Positions 23,222 to 35,390 of a stretch of DNA of 64,000 nt are shown one piece after another. The translations under genes were made by a program, and so were the position numbers. The stretch covers positions 107,717 through 171,716 of the forward strand of contig KV918915.1 in assembly GCA_002049455.2 (NCBI GenBank), written 5' to 3'. The notes below the pieces were generated by a model, which saw nothing but the letters and a program-made list of their open reading frames with translations, had not been told where the DNA came from and searched no databases. The stretch's first letter is position 1. Each line of letters opens with the position of its first letter. Source of the DNA: Porphyra umbilicalis (taxonomy: Eukaryota; Rhodophyta; Bangiophyceae; Bangiales; Bangiaceae).

Positions 23222-23907
23222 GCGCTGTGCTCCTTGAACGGGGTAGGACCACAAACCCAGTTTGTCCTGTGGAAAAGCGTTATCGGGTGTTCCACATTGT
23301 GGGATTGTGGTCCACATTGTGGGTTTGGACCACAATAGTCTATTGCAATGCCTGTTGGCAGAGCTAAGGCATGTAAGTGAGAGATACCTCCGAAAGGGTA
23401 ACTCGCTGACAGCCGTGAACAGGCCAATGGAGGAGCAGATGCAGGTGACTAGCAGGCCAATGAAAGCTCTCTTCGAGGTTGAATAGTACAATCTTCCATA
23501 CTGACGACATCCTCCTTAAAATCGGGGGGCGGCACGGGGGCGGGGGGGTACCCAGGCGATACTGCTTACTGCGGGAGGTTTTCCCCAGGCCCTGGCCGTG
23601 TACGCCACAAGTGGTTTCAGCTCTTGCGTCTCTCGCCGGACCCGGAATGCGGCTATGGCGCAACGCTTTGTGAAGCGCACTTGGGGCGATCGTTGGCATC
23701 TGGACACACCGTATGCATACTCGTGAAGTAATGGCGGTTACACCTGTGTAAAGGACTCTCGCCAATGGCCGCCCGAAACCTCTGCACAAAATACTGCGGG
23801 AAAAACCATCATCTGATGGCTCCTCAGGAGGGTTCCCCCCAAAAAAGTGGGATCCACAACACCCAAAACAGCCATTGTGTACCTACCCCATTTAAGGAGC
23901 ACAGCGC
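23222..23907. mobile_element. Small inverted-repeat element (MITE-like)
   Basis: The first 26 bases (GCGCTGTGCTCCTT and on, ending GGGGTAGG) recur as the reverse complement at 23882-23907 with two mismatches. Inside the left end the word CCACATTGTGGG is present twice. The 686-bp length, the terminal inverted repeats and the lack of a coding frame suggest a non-autonomous transposon. I found no clear target duplication, so an old insertion or a chance pair cannot be excluded. Confidence 0.45.
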
Positions 23908-24299
23908 TGGGACGTCTGGGACGGCTGAGTTCGGAAGGCCACAACCATCAACACGCGCTCTCATTTCCGCGTATAGAAATAATGTAGCCTACCGGTTTTT
24001 AGACAAGTACATGGTCTCTGTCAGAATGAGTTCGGAAAGGCTCGAGCCAGTTCAACACCCAATCAAACAACTACACGTTTGCATACGTGGCGCTCGTAAG
24101 TAGTTCAAAAGCGGCTCGATGAGGACCTTGTTAGTTTTGCTCTAAACATAAACACCTCAACGCGCCCCGGTCTTGCGCAGCACCTCGGTCATCCTTTTTC
24201 CCAACCGCATTTCCGCCGACGACCCTTGCGACGTCGATTGCAGCCCTTCCTGACTTTCCCTTAACAGTTTAGTCGATGTTTGCTCGCCACCCCCTGACC

Positions 24300-24902
24300 A
24301 TGGTCTCAAAGATCTTCCTGGCCACTTTCGCGGGCGCTGCTGCCGCCGCCGCCTTCACTACGGCTGCCGCCTCCCCCGCTCTCCCCTCCACCCGCATCTC
24401 CCTGCCTTCGACCGTCAACCTCGCGTCGGACCTGAAGAACGCGCTCGTCAGCATGCAATCCGCCGCCCGCAATGTCGGCCTCCCCTGCTCCCTCACCTCT
24501 GTCGATCACGTTTTCGCGGACGATGCTTCCAAGGGCCACCCCAAGAACCGCGCGATCGTCCGCATGAAGATCATGCTCAAGTATGGGAAGACAGTGCGCA
24601 CGCTCGACCTCCGCACCTCGTGCTACCGCGCGACCAAGGCGTCACCCGTGACCTGCAGCAAGCTGTGGATGGCCGACTGGCCGGCGTTTTGCGCGCCGCA
24701 CGGAATGTCCCACCTGTGCACCGACCAAGTGCCGGTGCGGGGGCGCGAGACGCACGTATTTTTGGCTGCGCTGCTGCCCGTGCCGCACGTGTGCGACGGG
24801 CTGCCGAGCTTCACATCGCCTCCGCCGGAGTCGCCCGTGGGAGAAAACTCCCCTGGGGGGTCGCCCATCGACGAAACGGGCATAATCGACGGACATCTTT
24901 GA
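24300..24902 (+). CDS. Small secreted six-cysteine protein
   Basis: A 200-residue protein from the ATG at 24300, which sits in a good start context (GACCATGG); an ATG 24 bases upstream is in the same frame but would put eight residues before the signal peptide. Residues 1-25 form a classic signal peptide: Lys-4, a hydrophobic Ala/Phe/Leu core, and a small-residue cleavage region near ASP-ALP. The mature part has six Cys (about 63, 108, 119, 131, 140 and 165), consistent with three disulfides, and a Pro/Ser/Gly-rich acidic C-terminal tail. The frame is clean and ends at TGA. I do not recognise the family. It is the best-formed non-transposon gene here together with the rhomboid. Wall, extracellular or endomembrane location is inferred. 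Confidence 0.7.
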   Translation: MVSKIFLATFAGAAAAAAFTTAAASPALPSTRISLPSTVNLASDLKNALVSMQSAARNVGLPCSLTSVDHVFADDASKGHPKNRAIVRMKIMLKYGKTVRTLDLRTSCYRATKASPVTCSKLWMADWPAFCAPHGMSHLCTDQVPVRGRETHVFLAALLPVPHVCDGLPSFTSPPPESPVGENSPGGSPIDETGIIDGHL

Positions 24903-26054
24903 TGAACTATTGAGCGCTGCTATTGGTCGACACGCATGCAATACACCGCATTGCGTCAAGTGAATGGTTACTTTCAAGATCTTGTCAACCTCCATTTGGG
25001 CTGCAAAAAAAATGTTACAGTATCCGAGTGATTTATTTGTTTCTTTCAGAAAAAATCCACGACGAGGTGATTTTCAACCGCCTTTCGTTCCCGGACAGAA
25101 CCAGAAAAGGGGGGAAACGCGCGCACGAAGACGAAGAAGGGCGTCTCTCTTGCCGCAACACAACACAGAAATGTGCTTCTGCATACAATACCAATAGAAG
25201 TAAAAACTTATTTCCCTGGACTTTAGTCTAGGGTGCTTTCTGACACCCACACGTCGAAAAAAGGTCCTTTTTTCCAGTGCACGTTGCGGGAGTTCTTAAA
25301 AAAACGTTTTTGGCGTTCCGATTGGCTCCCTACGCCGTTGGAGGACGTCCCCCGGCGCTTTCTTGACTATGGGAACATGCGCCGGGGCTGCTCGCATCTT
25401 TCTGTGAAGTTGCTAGAGGTGGCGACGTCTTCATCGCCCTTACGGTCCGCGGAAGCAGAATCGTGGTTAAAAAGGTGCGTGAGGGCAGATGCGGCGTTTA
25501 CGGGGTCGTGGGGGCAGATGGACGCGGCCACGAACGGCCATGACGTCGCAATTCCGCGGGCCAGAATCGGGCTCTGCGGGCCCTGTGGGAGAAGTCTGTT
25601 TTGATTTTTCAAACAGGGGGTTGTGTCGGCGCTGAATGCGCTGCGGCCTGCGTGGTCGCGTCCCTTCCCGCAACACCCGCGCGCGGCGGGTAGGAGCGGC
25701 GGCCACCGCCGCTGGCGGTGTTGCCGCCGCGCCTGTGAGCAGTGGACGACCGTGCGCACGACGCGCGCCCGCACACGGCAGCGAGTGGCGCCCGCGGCCG
25801 CGGCGGCCGCGGCCGCGGCGGCGGCGGCGGCGACGGCGGCGGCGGCGTGGCGCCCCTGCTATTTTCTCGCTCCACCCCGCCGCCCGCCCCCCCGTGCCAT
25901 CGACGGCTTCTTCCCCCCCCCTCCCCCTCTGGAGCCCGACATACCCCCCCCTCCCCATCCACCGCGTCGCCGCCGCCCACGTGCGCATCGCGCAGCTCGG
26001 CCTCGAGTCTGCGCTGCGGCAAGCGACGACTGACCAGCCAGCTTCGGCCGTTGG
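24903..26054. other. No supportable gene; GCC-rich block at 25.6-26.0 kb
   Basis: AT-richer sequence to about 25.3 kb, then a block of GCGGCGGC-type low complexity and C runs. Frames on both strands are open here because of composition. Confidence 0.45.
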
Positions 26055-26603
26055 TTGCTCGGATGGTGGCGGCCGTGCCTCGGTGGCAGCCGCCGCCCGC
26101 CACGGCGGTGGCGGCCGCCGCTGACCCTTTGGTGGGTGCGGCAGGAGCCCCTCGCGGCGATCACCTACCCCCCCTCGGACGAAGACAAAGCGCTGGTCGT
26201 CGAGGAGCGTGCGGGCGGCCGCTACCCATCAGTGGGCGGAAACCCCCCCGACGGCAGCAGCTGCCGCGCGTGCGGGCCGCGGTGGACGCCGCGGCGGCGG
26301 TGGGCGGAGCGGCCCCTACGCCAGCAAGCGGTGGTCACGTTGGCGACCGCCACCACCGCCGCCATGGCCGCTTTCCTAGTCTCCTTTTTTCTGATCTCCC
26401 GCTCGTACGTGCGCTCCCAAGCGGCGCCGGTCGTGCAGGTGACGCTCACCCAGGAGGCGGTGCTCGACTTGCCTATGTATCTTTCGTCGTGTGAAAACAG
26501 TTCTATCGTTTTGCAAGTCCAGGGTGTTTTCGCGAACGCGCTTTCAGTCCGAGCACCTCTGAGCACGCCGTGTCGCCCCTGTCCCAAAGCACAGTTGTCT
26601 TGA
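26055..26603 (+). CDS. Possible single-pass membrane protein
   Basis: A 182-codon frame. After an Arg/Pro-rich front it has a hydrophobic helix (TLATATTAAMAAFLVSFFLI) followed by basic residues and a polar tail with four Cys. A single membrane span is plausible. The front half is compositional and the start is unknown. There is no family match. Confidence 0.25.
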   Translation: MLGWWRPCLGGSRRPPRRWRPPLTLWWVRQEPLAAITYPPSDEDKALVVEERAGGRYPSVGGNPPDGSSCRACGPRWTPRRRWAERPLRQQAVVTLATATTAAMAAFLVSFFLISRSYVRSQAAPVVQVTLTQEAVLDLPMYLSSCENSSIVLQVQGVFANALSVRAPLSTPCRPCPKAQLS

Positions 26604-26750
26604 GCACGGATGCTCCGATGCCCATCCACCCCGAACTGATGGCTTCCCCCTCCCTGTCCATTAGTGTTGTGGTGCCTACATCAGTTTGCCACAGCTGCAC
26701 CGCGAGAATGTAAAATGCGTGCCATGTAAAATGCGTGCCCAACCATTGAG

Positions 26751-28166
26751 CTAAAGTCTATCTCATCTTATTAGTCCTATGGAAAAACGGCTCTGGTTTC
26801 GGCGCATGTACATCAATCGACCCCAAACTTTGTAGACGTATCAGAGGGTGGCCCTCGGGTCCTCAGAAGAAAAAACGGAGCTCGAAGCGCAGCACATCCC
26901 ACCCGTTGATGCCCACTTCCGCATTCGTATCGATCAGGGGCATCCGATCCGCCCGATTCTCGACAGCACCGGATTTATGACTGGCCAAATCGGAAGGAAC
27001 GCAAGGACAGGGAGGCTACGTTTTCAGCCTCGTGAGCAAGATCTCGTGATGCCGCACGGATAAGGAGCAAGGACGGTGACAGCTGACCAAGGGAAGAGAA
27101 TTCACGGTGAACAAGTATCTGAGAAGCGTCAGCCATATTAACTTACTGGCAGCGGCCTCCGACTAATGCTGTCGGCGCCGGCTGCCACCGCCCCGGCACT
27201 CGCGTCGTCTGAGCGCAGTGCCGCCTCCGTCCCCTGCCCCCCCCCCCCCCCACCCGCCCACGCTCGGGCCCTTCTGGTGGTGGGCAGGCGCAGTTGGCCC
27301 GTGCGGGCTGTGGGGTCGGCAACGGGGCGGTGGATGTAGGCGCGGTGGCGAATACGGTTGCGATCGCAGTGCCGCCGCCGGCAGTGGCGGGCGCAGCCGT
27401 AGCGCTGACGCCGCTTGCCACGGCGGGTGCGGCGCACGCGACCACGTCGGCGGTTGGAGCACGCCCGTCGCCGGCGGCGTCAGCCGCCGCGCTGAACTGC
27501 AGTGCGGCGCTCGTCGCCGCCGGCGCGACGCTCGTCACCGCCGACGCAAAGCAACTGCAGTTGTGCGGAGCAGCTGTTCCCCCAACCCCCCCCCACCCTC
27601 CCCCCGCCCCCCCCCGCATAGCGCTCCCCGGCGGCGCCGTTGCTTTTCTGGAGCGAATAGTCCGCTTCGGCCACCGGTGCAGTGGCACACACACGCTGCC
27701 CCACGACGGCGACCGCGGAAGGCACGACAGCGACGGCGGGGAAAGGGTGGGGGGGTAGGTGTGCGATGGCGCTTGAGCCACTCAGAGAGGCTTTCGAGGG
27801 CATTCTTGAATTTCATTTGGGAGTGCCCATGCACAGGCGCTCATTGGCTACTGACGAAGCGCGCGACTCGATGGACTGCCGGATCTCGTGATATCGAATC
27901 TCAAAAGTCGCGCAAGAGATCGCACTTCTGGATGAGCGAACTTTTAAGTAGCCTCCCAATGTCAGGGGATCGCTGCAACAAAACGCTTACGCTTCTTCTC
28001 GACATACTCTTTACGGACGTCTACCTTCGGCCAGTGGGATTGGAGCGCTGCGAAGAGTAGTGCACTCATGCACTCGAATGCACGAGGTATATGAACATGG
28101 GACAAATGCGAGAAACGGTGCTGTGACCTCGTGCGACTCGCTCAGTGTGCCGAAAGGTCTGAAAAC
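26751..28166 (+). repeat. Left arm of a 1.42-kb inverted duplication
   Basis: This sequence is present again in inverted orientation at 31635-32602 plus 37771-38220. Encoded peptides compared between arms are identical or differ at only one or two residues, so the duplication is recent. It begins CTAAAGTCTATCTCATC and contains a 15-base C run at 27237-27251. It carries no convincing gene. The site CGCGTCGT at 27201-27208 is the uninterrupted version of the insertion site used in the other arm. Confidence 0.9.
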
Positions 28167-28342
28167 CTTTAGGTCGGCAGTCCTCATGCCAAGTCATGCC
28201 ACACCAGACGCCATGACATAGAGAAATTTTGACACCGCTGCCCGCTCGCATCCCAGCGCAGCCGCCAACCCAAAAGCCGACCATAAAAGCAAGGGTACAC
28301 AGAAGGGAGCCACCACCGTCTCGGCCGCCGCCACATCCCGCC

Positions 28343-29586
28343 TCACCTCGGGTCAGCCTCCTCGCCCGGCCCGCGGGTGGGCCATCCCCCCACCCGGCCG
28401 CTGCCGCCGAGGCCCGTCAGCGGGTGGTCTCCGACACCGTCGCCGCCGTCGCCGCCGCCGCCGCCGTCGCCGCCGCCGTCGGCACCGTCGGCCACCGCCG
28501 CGTCCGTCACCGACCCGTAGCTGTCGGTCGGGGAGGCCAACCACGCACCCCCGTTGGCGACGGCGGGGGCCTTGTCGCCCCCCCCCACCGCGGGCGGTGC
28601 CGCCACAGCGGCCGGCGGTGGCGGGGCGGCAGCCACCGCCACCACCGGCGGCGCCACCGCGGCCGGCACGGGCGCGTAGCCGGTCGTTTGCCCCCCCCCG
28701 CGGCCCGTGGCGGCGGCAGCCACCCCCAACCACCGCTGCACGGTCGCCCGGGCGCGGGCAGTCCACGAGTCGCCCCCCCCCCCCCCCCCCCGCCCCTGTC
28801 CCCCCCCTCCCCGACGGTCGTCGGCAGCCCCGCCCCCGCCAGCGACGCGGCGCAGGTGATGTAGCCCGGCAGGTCGGCCAGCGCTGGCACGCAACCACAC
28901 AAGCGCGCGCCCTCCACCGACCGAATCATGGACGGGGGCGGGGTTAACCACCGCCACGCGCCCGCCACGGTCGCCTCCCCCACCGCAATGCCCGCCAAGT
29001 GGGCGCCGAGCGCCACCTGCCCCGGCGCGAGAAGTTGGATGAGGCCGACGAGCGCCAGCGGATACCACCGGGCGGGCATCACAAAGCACCCACACATGTC
29101 CACGGTGTTGACGCCGGCGCGGCGGAGGTGAATGACGAGCATGCCAAAGAGCACTCCCGACAGCCCAATGGTGCACGCGCCCGTCAACCGCCCGTGCGCG
29201 CCGAGTACGGCGTCGGCGGCGTAGGCACCGGCGGCGGCGCCGACACCAATCAGCGGCACGAGGAGAGAAAAGATCAGGTGCGTGAAGGAGCCCGTACCGG
29301 CGGCTTCCTCCATGGCGGGGGCAAGGGACAACCACGCGAGCGCATTGACGGCCAGGTGGAGGAGGTTGGCGTGCAACACGGGGGCCGTGTTGAGGCGGTA
29401 CAGTTGGAGGCGCGCAAACAGGTCCGACGGGCGGAGGCACAGGGCGCCGGTGGAGAGCAGGGGGGACGCCACGTGCGCGCCAACCAGCACCACCAGCACC
29501 GTCGACGAGAAGAGGGGGGGGGGAGCCGCCGAGCCCCGCACCGCCACGTAGCCGCGGCGGGCGAGCGCGCCGACCTCACCCATCAT
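28343..29586 (-). CDS. Rhomboid-family intramembrane serine protease
   Basis: Predicted multi-pass membrane protease that cuts substrates within the membrane. From the ATG at 29586 (MMGEVGALARR) the frame has six or so hydrophobic segments. H-L-A-V-N (about residues 77-81) matches the rhomboid HxxxN motif. GLSGVLFG (about 141-148) holds the catalytic Ser, and GAHLAGIAVG (about 195-204) holds the catalytic His. The order and spacing match small rhomboids of the RHBDD1/plant RBL type. After the core, the phase that starts the gene degenerates at a 19-base C run (28773-28791, plus strand). The neighbouring phase then gives a better Ala/Pro/Gly-rich tail ending at TGA 28343. A length error or polymorphism in that run probably hides the true tail. 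It lies between the arms of the inverted duplication. The family call is firm; the C-terminus is uncertain. Confidence 0.85.
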
Positions 29587-29934
29587 GGTGGGCGGTGCCA
29601 AAGGCGGGGGCGGGAGCAAGGGTCGTCGGCGGAAGGCGGGGGGAGGAAGGGAGCACCGGTGGTGGGTGGAAGTCGGGGGGGGAGTGCCTTAACCAGCTGC
29701 AGTAGTGGCGGCGCCCCTGGCCTGGAACAGACACCGTAGCAGTAGCCAGTTAGCGGCCTGGCAGCGGTGGGCGGAAAGGCAACCACCACCGCCACGCACG
29801 GCAGCGGCGGGCGGCCACGCTTGTCGGCCCGCGTCCGCGCGCCCGCGTCCGCGCGCGCCGCCCGGCGCGCGACCGCCACGCGGCACGCGGAGCGGGGCAG
29901 TCCCGCGCGGCTGGCAACGATGGCGACCGCGGCG

Positions 29935-30048
29935 GGCGGGTCGACGACCGGGCGGGTCGACGACCGGGCGGGTCGACGACCGGGCGGGTCGACGACCGGG
30001 CGGGTCGACGACCGGGCGGGTCGACGACCGGGCGGGTCGACGACCAGG
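29935..30048. repeat. 16-bp minisatellite, 7 units
   Basis: GGGCGGGTCGACGACC is repeated with TCGACGACC at 29941, 29957, 29973, 29989, 30005, 30021 and 30037, almost without change. Every unit holds the palindrome GTCGAC. It lies about 350 bp upstream of the rhomboid ATG, in the likely promoter or 5' region. A minus-strand frame (29583-30428) runs through it but is compositional. Confidence 0.9.
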
Positions 30049-31070
30049 CGGCTCGGGGCGCCGTCGCCCGCGCGCGCACGGCGGGGGGCGGCGGCGCAGA
30101 CGCGGCGCCGACGGTGGCGCAGTGGTGTCGCAGGGGGGGTTGGCGGCGCCGTGGAGAGCGCCGCCGCCGCGCGTCGCCCGCCATCTGGCGTGGCTCCCGC
30201 GCCCGCGCGAGCCCCGGGCGGGGGGGTGGCGGCGCCGTGGCCCACGGCTGTGACAGCCGCGGCCGCCGAATTCTCCGCGCAAGTGGCGGGGCTCCGCGTG
30301 GAGTTGTGTCGGTCTGACAGTAGTTGTGGCGGCGCCGCGTCACCCGTCGCGCGGTCCGTGCCGCCCCGTCCGTCCGCGCCAGGGTTGTCAGCGTTTGGTT
30401 TGGTTTGCCAAACATGAACGGAATTCAACCTGATTCACTTGAACGCTGGAGCGTTCAGGTTGAACGCAACATGTCAAAGGGCGTACTTGTTCCGCGTAAT
30501 ATTTAGTGTGCCACGTTTAATGTAGTTGAGATTGTGCTTAAGGAGGTCGGGTTGTCTGACTCGAGCTCCATCGAGCTTGAGTCGCCAAGCCGATGTAGCG
30601 TGTGCATGGCAGGCCTGCTGCAGTCCCGACGACAGAGCCCTGCTTGCCTGCTCCACCACCGCGACACAATCCAAACGACTCGTACGAGCCGACGCCGGGG
30701 CGACGACGTTGACAACCGCCTGGGCCTCCGCGCAGGAACGGAGACGGGGGGACCAAACAGAAAGGACCAAACACCGATACGTGTAGACGGGGCGTTGAGG
30801 GCGAGTGGATGCCCCTTTGAACGAGAAGCAGCTTGCTGCACTCCACGCAATCCTGGGTGCAACCACGACCCATCCATCCTCCAGCCAAAAAGGCTATGAT
30901 TCACGCTCACGTTGACAGCAGATGAATCGATCTACGTACTCAGCGCCTAGGGTGCTACACAGCCGACTGGCAACAGTTGACATGAAGGAGGGTCTGGGAG
31001 CAGAACTCTCAGCGCGACTGAACTGCAGCACAGTAGATCTTAGACCAGGTACCTGGAAGACCTTGAATTT

Positions 31071-31420
31071 GCTTGTATCTGGCTTGCACCGGTTGGTGCA
31101 AGGTGTCGATTCCGACCCTCTGAGGGCCGTTTTCTTGTACAAGCGCCATACAAAGGGGGGCTCCTCGGGGCGCAAAATAGTGTCCAGAGCCCCTTTTGGC
31201 ACCGTTCGCACAGCAGAAGAGGTGCATGTGAGTCTATAAAAAACGAGCCCTGTCCGTCGTTTTGCGCACCGATGGCAGCCACAAACGTGTTTCTTGCATC
31301 CAGAAACTTGTATCTGGGACACTGTTTTCGTGCAAGCAGCTTGCACGAGATCTGCGCGGATTCGTGCAGAGACCTTGCACCGGGTGTAGTCCTCTCGCAC
31401 CAAAGTGGACATCTCTTGCA
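31071..31420. repeat. Cluster of CTTGYAYC-type motifs
   Basis: About ten copies of CTTGTATC, CTTGCACC, CTTGCATC or their reverse complements (GTGCAAG, GTACAAG) lie within 350 bp. This looks like the subterminal region of a DNA transposon. A diverged copy of the 26751 terminus (CTAAAGTCTGTCTCAC) begins directly after it at 31425. Confidence 0.55.
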
Positions 31421-31634
31421 TCACCTAAAGTCTGTCTCACTCTATTAGTCCTCTGAGAACCGCACTTTTTTTGGAGAGACCAGAACTCCGCCGCTACGAC
31501 CGCAAATGACAAGCAGTCTTCACACAAGGGATAGAGACCCCCCAAACTTTTTACTGCAAGAAATGGTACACATTCTTCTGTAGGAAGCCCTTCAACGGCA
31601 CACCTATGTCGAAAAGATACGGCTCAGACGCATC

Positions 31635-32602
31635 GTTTTCAGACCTTTCGGCACACTGAGCGAGTCGCACGAGGTCACAGCACCGTTTCTCGCATTTGTC
31701 CCATGTTCATATACCTCGTGCATTCGAGTGCATGAGTGCACTACTCTTCGCAGCGCTCCAATCCCACTGGCCGAAGGTAGACGTCCGTAAAGAGTATGTC
31801 GAGAAGAAGCGTAAGCGTTTTGTTGCAGCGATCCCCTGACATTGGGAGGCTACTTAAAAGTTCGCTCATCCAGAAGTGCGATCTCTTGCGCGACTTTTGA
31901 GATTCGATATCACGAGATCCGGCAGTCCATCGAGTCGCGCGCTTCGTCAGTAGCCAATGAGCGCCTGTGCATGGGCACTCCCAAATGAAATTCAAGAATG
32001 CCCTCGAAAGCCTCTCTGAGTGGCTCAAGCGCCATCGCACACCTACCCCCCCACCCTTTCCCCGCCGTCGCTGTCGTGCCTTCCGCGGTCGCCGTCGTGG
32101 GGCAGCGTGTGTGTGCCACTGCACCGGTGGCCGAAGCGGACTATTCGCTCCAGAAAAGCAACGGCGCCGCCGGGGAGCGCTATGCGGGGGGGGGGCGGGG
32201 GGAGGGTGGGGGGGGGGTTGGGGGAACAGCTGCTCCGCACAACTGCAGTTGCTTTGCGTCGGCGGTGACGAGCGTCGCGCCGGCGGCGACGAGCGCCGCA
32301 CTGCAGTTCAGCGCGGCGGCTGACGCCGCCGGCGACGGGCGTGCTCCAACCGCCGACGTGGTCGCGTGCGCCGCACCCGCCGTGGCAAGCGGCGTCAGCG
32401 CTACGGCTGCGCCCGCCACTGCCGGCGGCGGCACTGCGATCGCAACCGTATTCGCCACCGCGCCTACATCCACCGCCCCGTTGTCGACCCCACAGCCCGC
32501 ACGGGCCAACTGCGCCTGCCCACCACCAGAAGGGCCCGAGCGTGGGCGGGTGGGGGGGGGGGGGGGCAGGGGACGGAGGCGGCACTGCGCTCAGACGACG
32601 CG
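31635..32602 (-). repeat. Right arm of the inverted duplication, proximal part
   Basis: Reverse complement of 27201-28166, near-identical including the 15-base homopolymer (G run here at 32552-32566). It is cut at ACGACGCG by the 5.16-kb insertion and resumes at 37771. Confidence 0.9.
32595..32602. repeat. 8-bp target site duplication, left copy (ACGACGCG)
   Basis: Identical to 37763-37770. The undisturbed site is present once, as CGCGTCGT, at 27201-27208 in the other arm. Confidence 0.9.
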
Positions 32603-32818
32603 CATGTAGTAATCCAAGGAATCGACAGACTGGCGAATTTTCGCTGGTGATCACGGCTGAGGCTGCACGAGGCTCCTCGGATGCTCCGCAGCCGCAGGCC
32701 CTCCGCTGTCGAGCTGGGCGCCACGTCGCATCTCACCGGGATTTAGATCGGCGGTATGCACTCCTCTTCGAATAACTAGGCGATCTCCCGTCCATGCCGT
32801 CACGGCGGACGATCGATC

Positions 32819-35072
32819 ATGATCCTTGTGAGCGCTCGTGTCCACCGTCCCACGTACACATTAAACGAGCGACCGCCTGATGCCGCGACATCCGAGCACG
32901 TCCGGTATCTCCCGCCATCAGACCCCGCCACCTGGCGCGGGCGCGCGCGCGCCCCGGCGCGCCGCCCGGCTGCGCGAGGCTCGCCCCCGCCACCCCGCCC
33001 ACGGCTGCTGGCTGCTGCCACCGACGTGGCCACTGCCACCGCCGCCGCCACCACCACCACTGCCGCGGCCGCTGGCAGCTGCCGCTTCTCGGCATCCGCC
33101 ACGGCCGCGGCGCCTGCCGCCCACGGCTGCTGGCGGCTGCCGTCCCCCCCCCCCTCCGCCGCGGTGTGTGCCACCCGTGGCTGCTGGCGGCTGCCACCGC
33201 CCTCGCTGCCGCCACCGCCCCCGCTGCCGCCACCGCCCCCGCTGCCGCCACCGCCCCCGCCGCCCCCGCCGCCCGCTGCGGCGCGTGCCGCCCGCGGCTG
33301 CTGGGGGCTACGCCCGCCGCCGCCGCCGCCGCCGCCGTCACCACCGCCGCGGCGGCTACCACCCGCGCCCCCTGGCGTCTGCCGCTCCACCGTACCCCCC
33401 CCCGACGCGGCGGCTGCCGGCCGCGGTTGCTGGCGGCTGCCGCCGCCCCCCTCGCCGTTACCGCAGCCGCGGTGCCTGCCACCCACGGCTGCTGGTGGCT
33501 GCTCTCGCCCTCCCTTCCGCCACCGCCCCCGCCGCCTCCGCTGCCCGCTGCGGCCCCTCCCGCCCGCGGCCGCAGGCGGTTGCCCGCCACCCCCCCCCGG
33601 CGATGCCGCGGCTGCCGGCCGTGGTTGCTGGCGGCTGCCCCCCCCCCCCCTGCCGTCACCGCCGCCGCGGTGCCTGCCGCCCGCGGCTGCTGGCGGCTGC
33701 CCTCGCGCTCCCTGCCGCCACCGCCCACGCCACCCCCGCCGCCCGCTGCGGCCCCTCCCGCCCACGGCCGCTGGCGGTTGCCCACCACCTCCCCCCGCTG
33801 ACGCCGCGGCTGCTGGCCGTGGTTCCTGGCGGCTGCCCCCCCCCCCCCTGCCGCCGCCACCGCCGGGGTGCCTGCCGCCCGCGGCTGCTGGCGGCTGCCC
33901 TAGCTCTCCCTGCCGCCACCGCCCCCCCCGCCCCCGCGGCGCGCTGCAGCCCCTCCCGCCCGTGGCTGCTGGCGGATGCCCGCCGCCCCCCCCCCGCGCC
34001 ACTGCGCCTGACGGCCGCGCCCGCTCGCGGCTGCTCGCTGCAGTCCCCCCTCGCTGCAGCGCCTTTCGACGCCGCCGCCGCCGCCGCGACGGCTGCCGCC
34101 CGCAACTGCTGCCGGCTGTCCCCGCCCCCTCTCCCGCCACCGCCCCCGCCGCCTCCGCGGCCCGCTGCGGCGCGTGCCGTCCGCGGCTGCTGGAACGGCC
34201 CCCGCCGCCGTCGCCTTCCCCGCCGCCGCCACCGGGGCGGCTACCTTTCGCGTCGTCTGGCAGCTGCCCCCCGACCGGGCGGCCTCCCCCGCCGCGGCGC
34301 ATGCCGCCCGCGGCCGCTGGCGGCTGCCTGCCGCCCCCACCCCGCGCAGCAGCGTCCGCCGCCGTCGCCGCCACCGCCCGGGCGGCCGCCGCCCGCAGCT
34401 GCTGGCGTCTTCCCCCGCCCCCCCTACCGCCACCGCCCCCGCCGCTTCCGCCACCCCTGCCGCCCCCGCCGCCCGCTGCGGCACCCCCCGCCGGCGGCCG
34501 TTGGCAGTTGCCCGCCACCCCCCCCCCCGCCTCTGTGCCTGCCGGCCGCGGCTGCTGGCGGCTGCCCCCGCTCCCCCCGTCGGCGTTGCCCCCGCCGCCG
34601 TCGCCGTAGTCGCGGTGGATGCGGCGCGCGACCGCTGGCGGCTGCTCGCCGCCACCCCCACCGGCCGCGGCCCCTGTTGCCCGCTGCCGCTGGCTACTGC
34701 TAGCCCCCCCCCCCTCCCGCCGCGGCGCCTGCCACCCGATTGCTGGCGCTTGCCCCCGCCTTCGCTGCCGCCACCGCCCCTGCCGCCCCCGCCGCCCGCT
34801 GCGGCGCGTGCCGTCCGCGGCTACTGGGGGTGACCCCCGCCGCCGCCGCTCGCCCCGCCGCCACCGCCGCCGCCGCCGGGGCGGCTGCCCTTCGCGGCCT
34901 CTGGCAGCTGCACCCCGACCGCCCCGCCTCCCCCGCCGCGGCGCCTGCTGCCCTGGGCCGCTGACGGCTGCCCCCACCCCCGCCACCGGCGGCGCTGTCG
35001 GCCCTTCCGCGGCCGCGACGCTCGCTGCCTGCGACTGCTACCAGTTGCCGCCACCGCCGCCGCCGCGGCCGC

Positions 35073-35103
<31 letters not shown>

Positions 35104-35390
35104 GCCGCTGCCGCCGCCGCCGCCGTGCCCCCGCCCCCCGCCGCGGCGGCTGCCGCACGCTGTCGCTGGCGGCCGCCCCCGACCGCGTCGCCGCCACCGC
35201 TCCCCCCGTCGCCGCGGCAGCTGCCGAGGACGGCTGGGGGCTGCCTTCTTCCCGCCGCGGCGACTACCACCGGCGCCTGTGGGCGGCGCCCCCCCCCCAT
35301 TCCCGCGGTGGCCGGCGGCCGAGGCTACTGGAGGCGGCTTCCCCGACCACCGCGGGCGCTCTCGCGTTGGCCACAATGTGACCTGCATGT
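32819..35390. repeat. GC-rich degenerate repeat block
   Basis: Built from irregular repeats around the word GCTGCTGGCGGCTGCC, recurring every 50-130 bp, separated by CCGCCGCC and C runs. The plus strand is very C-rich. Frames of 600-728 codons exist on both strands at once, which shows that they arise from composition. Whether the minus-strand frame is a low-complexity domain of the transposon cannot be judged from sequence. Confidence 0.75.

Noticed and set aside
32800..34986. A 728-codon Gly/Ala/Arg-rich minus-strand frame and two 600-codon plus-strand frames over the same bases
   Set aside because: Three or more frames are open at once because the repeat block has almost no A or T; no domain and no codon-position signal.
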